Of a stretch of DNA of 64,000 bases, positions 1-8,008 are shown piece after piece. How positions within the stretch are numbered: position 1 is the stretch's first letter; each line of letters starts with the position of its first letter. Position numbers and translations under genes: made by a program. Source of the DNA: Butyricimonas virosa (lineage in GTDB: Bacteria > Bacteroidota > Bacteroidia > Bacteroidales > Marinifilaceae); assembly GCF_025148635.1 (NCBI RefSeq), contig NZ_CP102269.1, positions 558,001-622,000 on the forward strand, given 5' to 3'. Below the pieces are notes generated by a model. The model was not told the DNA's origin and searched no databases. It saw nothing but the letters and a program-made list of their open reading frames with translations.

Positions 1-58
1 TTTTTCTTCATGAATTTGTCAAACATTTTATTTGTATTTAATGAATAATATGTAATCT

Positions 59-101
59 AGAGGGTGTAAATAGTTGGTAGCTTGCTATACCCTCTTTTTT
101 C
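59..101. terminator. Hairpin directly downstream of fecR
   Basis: An imperfect hairpin (arms AGAGGGT and ACCCTCT, with a further match of TAG/CTA inside) lies directly after the FecR stop. The T-run follows the hairpin on the plus strand, so as a classical intrinsic terminator it faces right. For the leftward fecR transcript it would be a stem-loop without a U-tract, between fecR and whatever lies beyond the window edge. Function is inferred. Confidence 0.45.
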
Positions 102-103
102 TA

Positions 104-1258
104 TTAATTTCCTTTTCGTATATATACCGTTCGATTTTTTACTTCAAATTTAACATTCACACCTAGTTCAAAAAGCGAAAGAAAATCTTGTATTCCAGTA
201 AATTTATCCAAATTCCCGGAAAACTCTAATTCTTTCAAAGCACTATCTTCAAACACGATCTCTACATCATACCATCGTGATAACGTTTTCATAATCACAT
301 CTAATGTCTCCTCTTGGAAAGATAAACGGTTTTCTTTCCAACTAGTATAATAATTTACATTTACTTTCCGAACGATAGATAGACCATTTTCTTTTTCAAA
401 TATCAATTGTTCTTCCGGTTTTAGAATCACGGACGGATTTATTCCATCATCAAATCTCACTTTACCATTTACTAAAGTTGTAACTAAAGAGGCCTCATCC
501 GGGTAACATTTTATATTGAACTCAGTCCCTAACACTTCTATATTCCCTGTTTCCGTTTTCACGATAAAAGGGACCGATTCATCTTTTACCACGTCAAAAA
601 ACGCTTCACCGCTTAAAATCACCTCCCGCTTGTTACCGGAAAATATTACCGGGTATTTCAAACGTGAATCAGAATTCATCCACACCCGAGTTCCATCCGA
701 CAATATCAACAAGTACAAACCACCCCGGGGAACTATCAACTGGTTAAAAACGACTGTATCCGCAGTAGTTTGTTTCAAAAGATTGTATTCCAACCCTGTC
801 GAATCTGCAGCGAGCAACACATTCCCAGCCTCTTCCAAATCACGATGCTCTTTTCCTAACACGACTTGTTCCCCGTCCGCTTTTACTAATATTGCTTTCA
901 TCCCCACTGGGAAAATATTTTCTTGTTTTACGATCGTGCTCGTTTCCGGCAACAACACTTCTATTTGTTCCCACTGCAACAATATTATATAAACAATAGC
1001 CACACACGCCGCACTTGCCAACCACATCGCCACCCGCAAACGTTTTTTTCTTTTCACTTGACGTTTTAGTCGCAAAAAAGCATCCCTTCCTGAATAACAC
1101 TTCCGTTTTTCTAATTTCTCACACACGTACTCCGCATCCTGCAACTTTTTCAAAATATCATCCTCCTCCTTTCCCAAGTCATTCTCCCCTGTCAACAAGC
1201 GTCCTATCGCTTTATCAACAGCCACGCGTGATTGATCATGTATCTCGTCCCATTTCAT
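104..1258 (-). CDS. FecR-family anti-sigma factor
   Basis: Anti-sigma factor, inner membrane. It is expected to bind the ECF sigma factor encoded just upstream in the cytoplasm and to release it when a SusC/FecA-type receptor signals through its periplasmic part. The 384-residue protein has a short cytoplasmic N-terminus, one membrane segment around residues 76-95 (WLASAACVAIVYIILL), the FecR domain with the family signature SDGTRVWMNSDSRLKYP, and a C-terminal DUF4974-type region. The ATG at 1258 was chosen because the upstream in-frame extension has no FecR similarity and contains an odd hydrophobic stretch. It follows the sigma gene by about 80 bases. The regulated SusC gene probably lies left of position 1. 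Confident in the family; the ligand is unknown. Confidence 0.9.
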   Translation of the reverse strand: MKWDEIHDQSRVAVDKAIGRLLTGENDLGKEEDDILKKLQDAEYVCEKLEKRKCYSGRDAFLRLKRQVKRKKRLRVAMWLASAACVAIVYIILLQWEQIEVLLPETSTIVKQENIFPVGMKAILVKADGEQVVLGKEHRDLEEAGNVLLAADSTGLEYNLLKQTTADTVVFNQLIVPRGGLYLLILSDGTRVWMNSDSRLKYPVIFSGNKREVILSGEAFFDVVKDESVPFIVKTETGNIEVLGTEFNIKCYPDEASLVTTLVNGKVRFDDGINPSVILKPEEQLIFEKENGLSIVRKVNVNYYTSWKENRLSFQEETLDVIMKTLSRWYDVEIVFEDSALKELEFSGNLDKFTGIQDFLSLFELGVNVKFEVKNRTVYIRKGN

Positions 1259-1337
1259 ATCATTCCTGTATTTACTTTCACAACAGACACCGATATGAAA
1301 AAAACGGGTGACAAGAAATAAAAAAAATTCAGTAATT

Positions 1338-1817
1338 CTACACGAAAAATAACCCGACAATTACCATCCAAATATCTCCCAGTTGCTCACGTACAAAGGC
1401 ATAAGCCCTCTTTTTTTGTGTTTTCACCGTGTTTTCAGAAATCCCCAACTTCTCTGCCATATCCCTCACTTTTTCTCCTTTCATACTCCGCAACAAAATA
1501 TCCCGTTGTTGCTCGGGTAAACGGGTAATCACGGTGTAAAAGCGGGTAATCGCTTCTTCCTCCAAAGCCATCTCCACAGCATCACATTCATCACAGACAA
1601 CTTGCCCCATCCACACTTCATGGGCCTTTTTACTTCTTTTCTGATCAGAAAGCCATAATTTCACGAAACATCCCTGCACCACATCTTCCACCATCTGGTT
1701 ATTTCCTACAATTTTTGCAGCATAGCAACATAGTGGAGCATAAAAATAATCATATAGCTCTACCCAAGCCTTATCCTCTTTACGATTAACCCCATCTAGA
1801 AATTGCCTGTATTCCAT
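1338..1817 (-). CDS. ECF RNA polymerase sigma factor, shortened
   Basis: Sigma-70 factor of the ECF group, partner of the FecR gene downstream. Region 2 begins normally (DVVQGCFVKLW) and region 4 is intact (LPEQQRDILLRS, then a helix-turn-helix ISENTVKTQKKRAY). The protein is only 159 residues. The second ECF sigma in this window (47369-47944) has 191, and alignment by eye shows about 30 residues missing between KLWLSDQ and KRSKKAHEVW. That is the part that normally carries the end of region 2 (sigma 2.3/2.4, promoter -10 contact). The reading frame is kept, so this may be an in-frame deletion. The start at 1817 is supported by a good promoter at 1838-1868, which excludes longer versions. Family call is sure; whether it is active is open. 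Confidence 0.85.
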   Translation of the reverse strand: MEYRQFLDGVNRKEDKAWVELYDYFYAPLCCYAAKIVGNNQMVEDVVQGCFVKLWLSDQKRSKKAHEVWMGQVVCDECDAVEMALEEEAITRFYTVITRLPEQQRDILLRSMKGEKVRDMAEKLGISENTVKTQKKRAYAFVREQLGDIWMVIVGLFFV

Positions 1818-1837
1818 TGCGACTCTCTTAAATCTCA

Positions 1838-1868
1838 CAAATATATCGATTCCAGTATTATCTGCAAA
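1838..1868 (-). promoter_or_regulatory. Promoter of the ECF sigma gene
   Basis: On the minus strand TTTG (1868-1865), 19 bases, then TATATTTG (1845-1838): a match to the Bacteroidota TTTG / TAnnTTTG consensus. Transcription would start near 1831, a few bases before the ATG at 1817. The rest of the gap 1869-2245 shows no gene that I can support; it holds only weak inverted repeats (for example TACCGG/CCGGTA near 2140-2170). Confidence 0.65.
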
Positions 1869-2245
1869 AATATAGTTGCAAAAACAAGGTTCATCAAACA
1901 TTTCATACATAAAATCAAGCATTTACGCAAACTTCATTTAGTTTCCATCTCCAATGAATTGAGTCTATATCTCACACCATTCATAAACAGTTTTATCCTG
2001 AAATGGATTTACTTTCTTTTCCCTCCCCTCCGGAAATTCAAGGTTGTGTAAAAAATAAGGATGAAAAGTTTCACCCCTCGATTCATGCCATGCTGGAAGA
2101 CCTTTAGACAAAGGTTTCTCAAGTTATTACCGGCACCAGTTATGCTAATAAAAAACAGTCACCGGTACCCTCTCTGTTTATAGAGGAGATAACCAAAGGT
2201 GTTTATTTGAAAAACAAGTTTTGCCATCCCCTCATTTCCCAATCA

Positions 2246-3349
2246 TCAAATCATTTCAAAGTATTTAACCAATCTTTCATGAGGCACGGAAACACAGATA
2301 CGGGAATAATCCTTCGCATACTCCTGCCGAGTTTTAGTGAAGAAAGAAAGCGATACCGCACCAATGTAATGTTTCAATAGCTCCTCCTCACTACGGTTCA
2401 CAATCACAAAAATACCCCGTGGCGTGGTTCCATGATAAAATTCTTCTGCCAGCAAGCCTCTCGCCCGCAAATACTCGATATTCAAAGCTATATCTCGGGT
2501 AGTACGCTCTTTAAATGCCGTCACGGCCTTTTTCCCTTCCGGCGTTGTCAACAAGCGTAACACGAGTTCTTGCGCGAAACCGTTAATCCCGTTCGTGTTA
2601 TACATCACTCTCACCTCCAACTCATCATGCAACTCCTTGTTACACGTATGGATAAATCCAAGCCGCTGGCCGCTTAACCCGACCGACTTGCTAAAGCTCT
2701 CCGTGATAATCACGTTATCCAAGTTCATCAGATGCGTATAGTAATCATCTGAAGCATCCATAAACAACCGACGATAGGGACAATCATAAAAAATCACCAC
2801 CCCAGCATCATTCAACGCCCGAATAATATTCAACTGTTCCTCGTCATCATGTTTGTCTCCCAGCGGGTTACTCGGATCACTGATCAACACGGCATTTCCC
2901 TGCAAACGATCGATCATAGGGAGTAAATCCGATTGACTGTCATATCCTTCGCTTTCCACGGAACGAATCTTAAGCATTTTGAAATAACATCCCCAATAAT
3001 ACGAGGGCAGGAATAACTTTCCGATATTCACGGTCTGCGCCACGAGATCAAGGGCATGCATTCCCCCTGCCGTAATCAATATATTATCCGGTGAAGACTT
3101 TCCGGCAAAAAACTCCTCGTTAATTGCCGCCCGTAAGTCCGGACGCCCGGCTCCATGCGGATACACCTGTATCTCCGGAGAATTAAAGTTTATCGATTTC
3201 ACGACTTCTGTCAAGTCGATATTTACCACTTGATTCACACCCCGGTTCAAGGGTAAATACTCTTTCCCACTCTTCTGGGAAAGTTCTTTCAGCGTCTCCC
3301 CGATTTGCACGATACGGGAAAGAGCGGCCCCACTCTTATTTATTTTCAT
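2246..3349 (-). CDS. Class I/II PLP-dependent aminotransferase
   Basis: Fold-type I aminotransferase, cytoplasmic, 367 residues. Visible hallmarks are the SNPLG motif (Asn161), the FYDCPY segment with Asp189 and Tyr192 that contact the pyridine ring and phenol oxygen of PLP, and SFSKSVGLSGQR with the Schiff-base lysine at 221 and the phosphate-binding arginine at 229. The amino-acid substrate cannot be told from the sequence. It sits 15 bases downstream of the DUF4268 gene on the same strand and could be cotranscribed with it. Confidence 0.85.
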   Translation of the reverse strand: MKINKSGAALSRIVQIGETLKELSQKSGKEYLPLNRGVNQVVNIDLTEVVKSINFNSPEIQVYPHGAGRPDLRAAINEEFFAGKSSPDNILITAGGMHALDLVAQTVNIGKLFLPSYYWGCYFKMLKIRSVESEGYDSQSDLLPMIDRLQGNAVLISDPSNPLGDKHDDEEQLNIIRALNDAGVVIFYDCPYRRLFMDASDDYYTHLMNLDNVIITESFSKSVGLSGQRLGFIHTCNKELHDELEVRVMYNTNGINGFAQELVLRLLTTPEGKKAVTAFKERTTRDIALNIEYLRARGLLAEEFYHGTTPRGIFVIVNRSEEELLKHYIGAVSLSFFTKTRQEYAKDYSRICVSVPHERLVKYFEMI

Positions 3350-3363
3350 CGCAATCCAGCGTT

Positions 3364-3828
3364 TTAATTATCGTTCTGTTTCAATCGTTCGTTAATTAAA
3401 TCCCTGTACTCGTAATAGAGATCTTCCAGCAAAGGCATTTTCTCGGCAAAGAAAGTGTATATCCGCTCGTGATCCTCCACCCGGTAAAGGTTCACACCCC
3501 GTAACTCGAAATAAATCGCACTGATCTCCTGCCCCTCGATCCCGGTATACTCCTCTTCCCACTTTAACTCGTCACCGCACTCCGCCCGAAATAACGTCTG
3601 ATAGGATAACATGCACTCGTAGACCTCGAACCGACGCAACTCATTTTTATGATCAATTTGGAATAACACGAGAGCCTTCTCCCGATCCGCATAAAATTTT
3701 AATTGCGTGGATCGTATCTTCACCCCCGTGAGCACCCATTTCCGGTAAATATGTTTCCGCTTACAATAACGCTTGAAACCTTCCCAGAATTTCACCCGAA
3801 TCTCTTTTGCCTCTTCTTTCGTGAACAC
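3364..3828 (-). CDS. DUF4268 domain protein
   Basis: Small soluble protein of about 154 residues. From FTKEEAKEIRVKFWEGF onward it resembles DUF4268 proteins, which start with this helix. I chose GTG at 3828 because it places that conserved motif at the N-terminus and because a TATATTTG promoter box at 3874-3867 lies downstream of the ATG candidates at 3897 and 4038, which rules them out. No biochemical role is known to me; DUF4268 domains are sometimes found in restriction-related proteins, but nothing here supports that. Divergent from rnhB across a repeat-rich gap. Confidence 0.75.
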   Translation of the reverse strand: MFTKEEAKEIRVKFWEGFKRYCKRKHIYRKWVLTGVKIRSTQLKFYADREKALVLFQIDHKNELRRFEVYECMLSYQTLFRAECGDELKWEEEYTGIEGQEISAIYFELRGVNLYRVEDHERIYTFFAEKMPLLEDLYYEYRDLINERLKQNDN

Positions 3829-3866
3829 CTTTGATAAATTAAAATTAGTATGCAGGGACAACCCCG

Positions 3867-3874
3867 CAAATATA
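3867..3874 (-). promoter_or_regulatory. -7 box of the DUF4268 gene
   Basis: TATATTTG on the minus strand, matching the Bacteroidota TAnnTTTG element. No clear -33 element at the ideal distance is visible. It decides the GTG start at 3828. Confidence 0.5.
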
Positions 3875-3910
3875 CGAAAAATTGCAAAGTATTTCATATA
3901 TTTGCAGAAG

Positions 3911-4062
3911 TGATAAAGTTTAAGATTCATAAGATCCATAAAGTCGGACACAAGCAGGATGTTTTGTCCACGGCAGCCCAAATTGCCGTTAAACATTGTC
4001 CGAAGGACACACGTCATTTTAGACCTTATGAATTTCATGGACTTTATAAACTTTACGAACCC
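3911..4062. repeat. Inverted word repeats between DUF4268 and rnhB
   Basis: Two blocks (about 3911-3945 and 4022-4060) are built from the same words in opposite orientation: ATGGACTTTATAAACTTTA and CTTATGAA. A third block of the same word family occurs at 21340-21440. They are not coding (they precede the rnhB start at 4070), and their role is unknown. Confidence 0.6.
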
Positions 4063-4069
4063 ATTAATT

Positions 4070-4675
4070 ATGCTGACATTAAAATATTATCAAAATAAAA
4101 TCGAAGCCGGATGTGATGAAGCCGGCAGAGGATGTCTGGCAGGACCGGTTTTCGCGGCAGCAGTAATACTTCCTGAAGACTTTTCCAACGAGATGCTTAA
4201 CGACTCGAAACAACTCTCCGAAAAGAAACGGGATGAGTTACGCGTGATCATTGAACGGGAAGCCTTAGCATGGGCAGTGGCCAGCGTGAACAATAACGAG
4301 ATTGACAAGATCAACATCCTCAACGCCTCTATCGAAGGGATGCACCGGGCTCTGGCACAATTAAGTATTACTCCGGAACACATTCTGATTGATGGCAACC
4401 GCTTCAAACCCTACCGAAACATTGAACACCATTGCATCGTAAAAGGGGACGGGAAATACATGGCTATCGCAGCTGCCTCTATTCTAGCCAAAACACACCG
4501 GGACGAGTACATGAAAAAATTACATGAAGAGCACCCTGTTTACGACTGGAACAGCAACAAAGGTTACCCGACTAAAAAACATCGGGAAGGCATTTTACTT
4601 CACGGTGTTACCCCTTACCATCGACAAAGTTTCACGTTGCTCGACCCGCAACTAAAACTAGATTTCGATCACTAA
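4070..4675 (+). CDS. rnhB: Ribonuclease HII
   Basis: Cleaves RNA in RNA/DNA hybrids and removes misincorporated ribonucleotides from DNA; cytoplasmic and metal dependent. The 201-residue protein has the RNase HII hallmark GCDEAGRG at residues 14-21 with the catalytic Asp16-Glu17 pair, DSKQLSEKKR, LIDGNRF with a further catalytic aspartate, and SILAKTHRDEYM. The ATG at 4070 gives the normal family length. The longer in-frame upstream part translates the word repeat (LMNFMDFINF) and is not protein-like. Confidence 0.95.
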   Translation: MLTLKYYQNKIEAGCDEAGRGCLAGPVFAAAVILPEDFSNEMLNDSKQLSEKKRDELRVIIEREALAWAVASVNNNEIDKINILNASIEGMHRALAQLSITPEHILIDGNRFKPYRNIEHHCIVKGDGKYMAIAAASILAKTHRDEYMKKLHEEHPVYDWNSNKGYPTKKHREGILLHGVTPYHRQSFTLLDPQLKLDFDH

Positions 4676-4715
4676 AAATAACAAATGGTACGATAGTTGC
4701 TACTCCTCAATAGAG

Positions 4716-4753
4716 GTTAACTTTTAGTTTTTAACTTATAACTTTTAACTTAA
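4716..4753. repeat. TTAACTTTTA-type word repeat before GH3 gene
   Basis: The words GTTAACTTTTAG, TTTTTAACTTA, TAACTTTTAACTTAA follow each other and end four bases before the ATG at 4758. It is one of several different AT-rich word arrays in this window that sit directly in front of start codons. Confidence 0.65.
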
Positions 4754-4757
4754 TTCT

Positions 4758-6272
4758 ATGCCCGTAATCAATTCCATCATATCCATGTTCTCGACCAAAA
4801 GGTTGGCACAAATCGATTTCTTCAAAGAAAACCCGATTCAGGTGCAACGAGACACGTTGGTTGAATTACTTCGCAGAGCCGCTGACACGGAGTATGGACT
4901 GAAATATGATTTCGACTCTATTTTGACGGCAGAACAATACCGGGAGCGCCTACCCATCATTCACTACGAAGAGCTGGCTCCCTATTCCGAGCGATTAATG
5001 AACGGCGAGCAAAACCTGTTATGGCCGGACCCCATCACGTGGTTTGCCAAATCGTCAGGCACAACAGCGGCAAAAAGCAAGTTTATCCCGGTCAGCAAAG
5101 AATCTTTGGAAAGCTGTCATTTCCGAGGCGGTAAGGATGTTATCTCCATTTTCAATAAACTATACCCGGATGCACAAGTATTTAACGGGAAGACCTTGGC
5201 TCTAGGAGGAAGTAGCGAAATATCCAAGACAAACAACAACTGTCGTTACGGAGACTTGTCCGCCATATTAATCTCCAACACCCCGTTCTGGGCCAACATG
5301 ATGAAGACTCCCGACCAATCGATCATGCTCATGAGCGAATGGGAAGAAAAGATTGAAAAGATATGCGACACCACGATCAAAGAAGATGTACGCAGTCTTG
5401 CGGGGGTACCCTCTTGGTTCCTCACGCTCATCAACCGGATTCTGGAACGCACGGGAAGGAACAACCTTCACGAAGTATGGCCCAACCTAGAACTATTTAT
5501 TCACGGCGGCATAAACTTCACCCCCTACCGGGAACAATACAAACGCCTGCTGCCCGACCCGAAAATGAAATACATGGAAACCTACAACGCATCGGAAGGT
5601 TTCTTCGGATTACAGGATGATCCCAGCGACTCGTCCATGCTGTTAATGCTGGACTATGGCGTTTACTATGAATTTGTTCCGATCAGCGAACTGACGAAAC
5701 CACATCCCCGGGCTCTTCTATTGGAAGAGGTGGAAAACGGGGTGAACTACGCCCTTGTCATCTCCACGAATGGTGGATTATGGCGCTACATGATCGGAGA
5801 CACTATTATGTTCACCTCTACCCGTCCTTACAAATTCAAAATCACGGGACGCACAAAGTTATTTATCAACGCTTTTGGAGAAGAATTAATTATCGACAAC
5901 GCCATCGAAGCCCTAAAACAGACTTGCGAAAAGACTGGAGCCACAGTGATGGCATTCACGGCCGCCCCGGTATTCATGGAAGACGGTAAAAAAGGGGCTC
6001 ACGAATGGATTATCGAATTCGGAACTCCCCCTGCAGATTCGGAAAACTTTGCCAATATCCTTGATACAGAACTGAAAAAAATAAATTCCGACTACGAGGC
6101 CAAACGCTACAAAGATATGTCTCTTCAACGTCTGATTCTCCATGCTGCCCGTCCGAACCTTTTCAATGACTGGCTGAAAGAAAAAGGAAAACTCGGCGGA
6201 CAGAATAAAGTGCCACAGTTATGGAACGACCGCACGCACATCGACGAATTACTAAAAATGAATCAAGGATAA
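4758..6272 (+). CDS. GH3 auxin-responsive promoter family protein
   Basis: Member of the GH3 branch of the adenylate-forming (acyl-CoA synthetase/luciferase-like) superfamily, 504 residues, the usual size for bacterial GH3 proteins. The nucleotide-binding motif KSSGTTAAKSKFIP is seen around residue 108, followed by the MKYMETYNASEG motif and the ITGRTKLFINAFGEEL hinge typical of the family. Plant members conjugate amino acids to acyl acids; the bacterial substrate is unknown. Cytoplasmic, single gene, followed by a strong terminator. Confidence 0.85.
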   Translation: MPVINSIISMFSTKRLAQIDFFKENPIQVQRDTLVELLRRAADTEYGLKYDFDSILTAEQYRERLPIIHYEELAPYSERLMNGEQNLLWPDPITWFAKSSGTTAAKSKFIPVSKESLESCHFRGGKDVISIFNKLYPDAQVFNGKTLALGGSSEISKTNNNCRYGDLSAILISNTPFWANMMKTPDQSIMLMSEWEEKIEKICDTTIKEDVRSLAGVPSWFLTLINRILERTGRNNLHEVWPNLELFIHGGINFTPYREQYKRLLPDPKMKYMETYNASEGFFGLQDDPSDSSMLLMLDYGVYYEFVPISELTKPHPRALLLEEVENGVNYALVISTNGGLWRYMIGDTIMFTSTRPYKFKITGRTKLFINAFGEELIIDNAIEALKQTCEKTGATVMAFTAAPVFMEDGKKGAHEWIIEFGTPPADSENFANILDTELKKINSDYEAKRYKDMSLQRLILHAARPNLFNDWLKEKGKLGGQNKVPQLWNDRTHIDELLKMNQG

Positions 6273-6307
6273 GATTCAGATAATGAATCCCTCGCCGACA
6301 AAGCAAG

Positions 6308-6340
6308 AAAAAGTTTATAATATATTATAAACTTTTTCCT
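6308..6340 (+). terminator. Rho-independent terminator after GH3 gene
   Basis: A perfect 14-bp stem (AAAAAGTTTATAAT / ATTATAAACTTTTT) with a two-base loop, followed by CCTGTTTT. Confidence 0.75.
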
Positions 6341-6351
6341 GTTTTAACCCG

Positions 6352-6359
6352 TATCTTTG
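6352..6359 (+). promoter_or_regulatory. -7 box of the META/MliC lipoprotein gene
   Basis: TATCTTTG, 18 bases before the ATG at 6378. The upstream -33 element is weak. Confidence 0.5.
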
Positions 6360-6377
6360 TAAAAAATTCACACACAT

Positions 6378-7400
6378 ATGAGAAAAACAACTATTTTAAT
6401 GATGATCGCCGTGACACTTGGCTTCTCCGGCTGTAAAAGTAACAGCGGAGACAAAGCTCAACTGACTGCCAACGAATGGCAACTGAAAGAGATGACAACC
6501 ACAAATGGGAAAACCACTCTTCCGCAACGAGTACCCACCCTCATGCTGACCGACACCAACACGATGTACGGATTCTCCGGATGTAATCGATTTTTCGGAA
6601 GATACACCATAGAAGGTAACACCATCAAGTTAGAACCGGGTGGAAGTACCATGATGGCTTGTCCGGATCTCCAATTCGAGCATGAATACATCCAGACTTT
6701 GGCTGCCATGACCTCGTACAGCATTGAAAACAAAGAATTGAAATTAACGGATAAAGACCGGAAACAAACTCTTGTTTTCGTGCCTAAAACAGAAGAGAAA
6801 GTAATTGGTGTCGCAAACGACGCCCACGGATGTAACGGTGCGGCAGGCTACACATGGTCTGAAGCTAGAAAAGACTGTATTCGCCTGTTCGAATCCGGTG
6901 TTCGCATGAATCCGGTTAACGATCCGCAAGCCACGCTTTCCACCTTCATCGTGTTCTCCCCCGATTCCACGTTGGCTGAAGTATTTATTCCCAACATGGA
7001 AAACCACCCGCTCCTGAACAGACGCGAACTACCGAAAGGTGGTTACGCATGGAACGTGGAAGACGACGACACCTATAACGTAAGACAGATCAACGGACAA
7101 TGGATCATTGAACAACGCGGTGAAACATTGTACACCGAAACTCCTGAAAGCGTGATTAACGTGGTATTCCAAGGCGGTGACGGTAAAACTAAAATGCTAT
7201 ACCAGGTAGAAGTAACCTTCTATCCCGCAGAAGAACTGGCAGTCGTAAAATTTGACGACCAAACATACGAATTACCACAGCAACGCATGGCTTCCGGTTT
7301 CATGTACAAAAACGATCAAGTAAGCTTGATGGGCAAAGGGAAAGAGGCAGAACTAACCCTCCCCGACGGAAAAGTACTGAAACTACATGAAAAGAAGTAG
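6378..7400 (+). CDS. Lipoprotein with META (HslJ-like) and MliC-like domains
   Basis: 340-residue secreted lipoprotein: N-terminal signal peptide with lipobox GFSGC (Cys19). Residues about 28-135 form a META/HslJ domain (NEWQLKEM, then GFSGCNRFFGRY, then MMACPDLQFEHEYIQTL). A middle segment starts with HGCNGAAGYTWSEARKDC. The C-terminal 85 residues (DQTYELPQQRMASGFMYKNDQ, LMGKGKEAELTL) resemble MliC, the membrane-bound inhibitor of C-type lysozyme. META domains are linked to stress or heat-shock responses and MliC to lysozyme defence, so a cell-envelope protective role is likely but inferred. Single gene between two hairpin terminators. Confidence 0.8.
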   Translation: MRKTTILMMIAVTLGFSGCKSNSGDKAQLTANEWQLKEMTTTNGKTTLPQRVPTLMLTDTNTMYGFSGCNRFFGRYTIEGNTIKLEPGGSTMMACPDLQFEHEYIQTLAAMTSYSIENKELKLTDKDRKQTLVFVPKTEEKVIGVANDAHGCNGAAGYTWSEARKDCIRLFESGVRMNPVNDPQATLSTFIVFSPDSTLAEVFIPNMENHPLLNRRELPKGGYAWNVEDDDTYNVRQINGQWIIEQRGETLYTETPESVINVVFQGGDGKTKMLYQVEVTFYPAEELAVVKFDDQTYELPQQRMASGFMYKNDQVSLMGKGKEAELTLPDGKVLKLHEKK

Positions 7401-7404
7401 TTAT

Positions 7405-7436
7405 AAAAAAGGGACTCTCGTGAGTCCCTTTTTTAT
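7405..7436. terminator. Bidirectional terminator
   Basis: AAAAAA-GGGACTC-tcgt-GAGTCCC-TTTTTT. It serves both the META/MliC gene (+) and ispF (-), whose stop codon overlaps the T-run. Confidence 0.85.
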
Positions 7437-7912
7437 AACTTAATAATCAGCACTGTCACATAAGCCGAAACCCCCTCTTCTCTCCCCTCAAAGCCCAGTT
7501 TTTCCGTCGTGGTTGCCTTGATGGTTATCTCATCTACATCAATTCCCATAATTTCAGACAAGCACTCCCGCATCTCCAAGGTCCGCATTTTAATTTTCGG
7601 CCTTTGCAGGCATATCACACAATCAATATTACCGATAGCAAACCCCTTGTTCTCAATCATATCGATCACCTTCTTCAACAGAATTTTACTATCAATACCC
7701 TTGTAAGCGGGGTCCGTATCCGGGAAATATACCCCAATATCATCCAGCCCGGTAGCCCCCAAAAGTGCATCACATATCGCATGAATCAACACATCCCCAT
7801 CCGAATGGGCCACGCACCCTTTTTCATGTTCCAGTTTAATTCCTCCTAACCAAAAGTCCAGTCCCGGCTCCAGCCGATGAACATCGATCCCTATACCTGT
7901 TTTTATTTTCAT
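7433..7912 (-). CDS. ispF: 2-C-methyl-D-erythritol 2,4-cyclodiphosphate synthase
   Basis: Fifth step of the non-mevalonate isoprenoid pathway: cyclises CDP-methylerythritol 2-phosphate with loss of CMP. The 159-residue length is typical. Metal ligands Asp10 and His12 (GIGIDVHRL) and His44 (AHSDGDVLIHA), and the C-terminal TTEKLGFEGREEG are present. ATG 7912 was chosen over the in-frame codon at 7936 because the conserved N-terminus begins there. Divergent from murF. Confidence 0.96.
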   Translation of the reverse strand: MKIKTGIGIDVHRLEPGLDFWLGGIKLEHEKGCVAHSDGDVLIHAICDALLGATGLDDIGVYFPDTDPAYKGIDSKILLKKVIDMIENKGFAIGNIDCVICLQRPKIKMRTLEMRECLSEIMGIDVDEITIKATTTEKLGFEGREEGVSAYVTVLIIKL

Positions 7913-8008
7913 TGTAATAATATTATTATCCTGCAATATTAATGAAAAAACCGTTCATGGTTCATTTATTTTTATAAATTTGTCACCCTGATCGGATATT
8001 ATGAAAAG

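Noticed and set aside
516..992. Open frame of 158 codons on the plus strand inside fecR
   Set aside because: Antisense shadow of a clear FecR gene; composition without domain similarity.
2051..2245. Gene remnant between the sigma and aminotransferase genes
   Set aside because: No frame longer than about 15 codons with protein-like sequence; only weak inverted repeats.
3829..4038. Longer N-terminus for the DUF4268 protein
   Set aside because: The promoter box at 3867-3874 and the word repeat lie inside it; the GTG at 3828 fits the family start.
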